Positions 63,048 through 64,000 of a stretch of 64,000 nt of DNA are shown here, in pieces. The notes beneath the pieces were generated by a model. The model was not told the origin of the DNA, did no database searches, and was given only the letters and a program-made list of their open reading frames with translations. How positions within the stretch are numbered: position 1 is the first letter of the stretch; every line of letters begins with the position of its first letter. Where the stretch lies: contig NZ_SJPF01000006.1 in NCBI RefSeq assembly GCF_007859755.1, positions 186,010-250,009 on the forward strand, written 5' to 3'. This DNA comes from Blastopirellula retiformator. Lineage in GTDB: Bacteria > Planctomycetota > Planctomycetia > Pirellulales > Pirellulaceae. The position numbers and the translations under genes were made by a program.

Positions 63048-63200
63048 AACTGCCTGTTGAAAAATGCCCTCGTGGCATTTTCCAACCTCGCCAGGCTCAG
63101 AGCATAGCTCTTCGCGGCTCGCAAAATAACGACTTACGTCGCTATTTTGGGATCGCATCCATGCGATCACGCAGTCCGTCGAGAAAATCAACGGCCTGCT
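63047..63200. repeat. Five-hairpin dispersed element, copy C
   Basis: Third copy (see 39402-39557 and 45205-45360). Its first half is identical to copy B, and from GCTCGCAAAATAACG on it is identical to copy A up to the last 10 bp, where the right end is altered (GCCTGCTCG instead of GACTGCTAA). It abuts the broken HNH gene. Confidence 0.87.
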
Positions 63201-63497
63201 CGAGGTTCAGTCCAGGGAACTATGCCTTGGGAATGGGACGGGGCAAACAATCCGTTGGCGAGGATGCGTGGAAGGCGCAACCACACGGAAAGGTTGGAAA
63301 ATCGCTCGCCGTTGCGATCGAGTTCGGCGTGGTCAATGGTCGGGGCCAAATTTTGAAATGGCCGTTCGATCGACGACAAATCCCCTCCCCTGCCCTTCTG
63401 TCAGATTGGCAGCCCTGCCCTGGCTCGCTCGCCTCGCCCAAGTGACCATTTCAGAAAAACGTTTCCCAGTCAGGACTTACGACGCAAGACATTTTGT
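63201..63497. other. Gene-free stretch before groES
   Basis: About 300 bp with no coding frame that can be supported. I looked for a CIRCE element (TTAGCACTC-N9-GAGTGCTAA) in 63200-63632 and found none. Confidence 0.5.
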
Positions 63498-63513
63498 TGG
63501 CACACCGGTTGCT
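63498..63513 (+). promoter_or_regulatory. Candidate sigma-54 promoter upstream of groES
   Basis: TGGCAC-ACCGG-TTGCT matches the -24/-12 consensus TGGCAC-N5-TTGCW exactly, 120 bp before the groES start codon. A match of this length could occur by chance. Confidence 0.4.
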
Positions 63514-63632
63514 CTTATGGGGCTCCATCTTGAAATTCCGCAAGATTGGCAGCCGGTGCGCTTCCTAGGCGCCTGGCATCCTCATATCCCCATGTTCCTC
63601 AAACTTGGATCATTCTCGGAGGAAATCGACGA

Positions 63633-63962
63633 ATGGCGACCGCGACCAAAAAGAAAACCGCTTCCAAGCCCCGTTTGCAGCCCCTTGGCGACCGTGTTGT
63701 CGTTAAGCGTGACGAAAGCGAAGAAATGACCGCCGGCGGCATCGTTCTGCCGGGCGCCGCTCAAGACAAGCCTTCGCGCGGCATCGTCGTCAGCGTCGGC
63801 AATGGTCGTCTGTTGGACGACGGCACCCGCGCTCCGCTGCAAGTCGCTGAAGGCGATCGCGTCATCTTCAGTCGTTACGCCGGCAACGACACCTTCCAGA
63901 TCGGCGACGACGAAGTCATCTTGATCCGCGAAGACGACATTCAAGCCGTCCTGACCGACTAG
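63633..63962 (+). CDS. groES: GroES co-chaperonin
   Basis: 109 residues from ATG 63633 with CGGAGGAAA upstream. GroES caps the GroEL folding chamber. Signatures: LQPLGDRVVVKRDESEEMTA followed by GGIVLPGAAQDKPSRGIVVS (mobile loop and beta-barrel), and the C-terminal DDEVILIREDDIQAVL. A short Lys/Thr-rich N-terminal extension (ATATKKKTASKPR) is longer than in Escherichia coli. groEL would be expected just past the right edge. Confidence 0.96.
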   Translation: MATATKKKTASKPRLQPLGDRVVVKRDESEEMTAGGIVLPGAAQDKPSRGIVVSVGNGRLLDDGTRAPLQVAEGDRVIFSRYAGNDTFQIGDDEVILIREDDIQAVLTD

Positions 63963-64000
63963 GTTTTCGCCCCGACAGGGCTAAGAACCAACCACCGAAC

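Noticed and set aside
63268-63729. Plus-strand frame overlapping the groES start
   Set aside because: Different frame from groES, without domain or ribosome site; groES with its GGAGG site is certain.

Overview
The window looks like a chromosomal stretch of a planctomycete, most likely of the Pirellulaceae (Blastopirellula/Rhodopirellula type). This is inferred from a DUF1559 prepilin-like protein, a sulfatase, many secreted proteins of unknown function, a bacterial alpha-2-macroglobulin and, most telling, a complete Planctomycetes-Verrucomicrobia type bacterial microcompartment (BMC) operon. The DNA is moderately GC-rich, genes often use GTG or TTG starts, and intergenic spaces are full of palindromic dispersed repeats. 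No rRNA, CRISPR array or ordinary tRNA is visible.

Layout. 1-3.5 kb: ankyrin protein, Tat-exported TIM-barrel sugar isomerase-like protein, ribbon-helix-helix protein and ClpS. 3.5-11.4 kb, minus strand: AroA, then a beta-barrel protein translationally coupled (GTGA overlap) to a hexaheme cytochrome c, then a membrane protein with a degenerate J-domain. 11.8-18 kb: a 2057-residue alpha-2-macroglobulin with an intact CTEQ thioester. 18-22.9 kb: an islet of small orphan proteins, one of the SMI1/KNR4 (SUKH) family. An ISAs1-family element has split another of them, with a perfect 10-bp target duplication. 22.9-24.5 kb: a non-coding tract carrying a spaced A-rich/GGTCC repeat. 24.5-29 kb: UGT-like glycosyltransferase, an HNH endonuclease gene preceded by a tRNA-like element, and a caspase-fold protease homologue.

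29.4-33.2 kb, minus strand: a tight five-gene operon pncB-nrtR-pncA-kptA-MOSC for NAD salvage, with a perfect NrtR-type palindrome in front of pncB. 33.4-42.7 kb: very acidic protein, FHA protein, radical SAM protein, multipass membrane protein, Nudix hydrolase, ArgC and ArgJ, and a family 2 glycosyltransferase with TPR-like repeats.

42.9-51.9 kb, minus strand: the BMC operon in the order DeoR regulator, PduL, two BMC-H shell proteins, acetate kinase, BMC-P, CoA-acylating aldehyde dehydrogenase, BMC-P, an unassigned 223-residue protein, BMC-P, class II aldolase, and a lactate/malate dehydrogenase. By analogy with the characterised planctomycetal compartment, this degrades L-fucose/L-rhamnose-type sugar phosphates. 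The aldolase makes lactaldehyde, the aldehyde dehydrogenase makes the acyl-CoA, PduL makes the acyl phosphate, and the kinase recovers ATP. Four proteins carry short amphipathic encapsulation-type helices.

52-64 kb: small membrane protein, GNAT acetyltransferase, Dabb protein, HEAT-repeat alkylation-repair protein, XRE regulator, glycosyltransferase, HisI, small secreted proteins, the DUF1559 protein, a lipoprotein, a sulfatase, a TPR lipoprotein, an HNH gene broken by a 13-bp duplication, and GroES at the end (GroEL would be expected just outside).

The most unusual signals are: a ~156-bp element made of five consecutive hairpins, present three times, each copy abutting the end of a gene; the tRNA-like element with an expanded middle in front of the HNH gene; the GGTCC repeat tract; the coupled cytochrome/barrel pair; and an NAD operon that includes an NAD-consuming RNA 2'-phosphotransferase.
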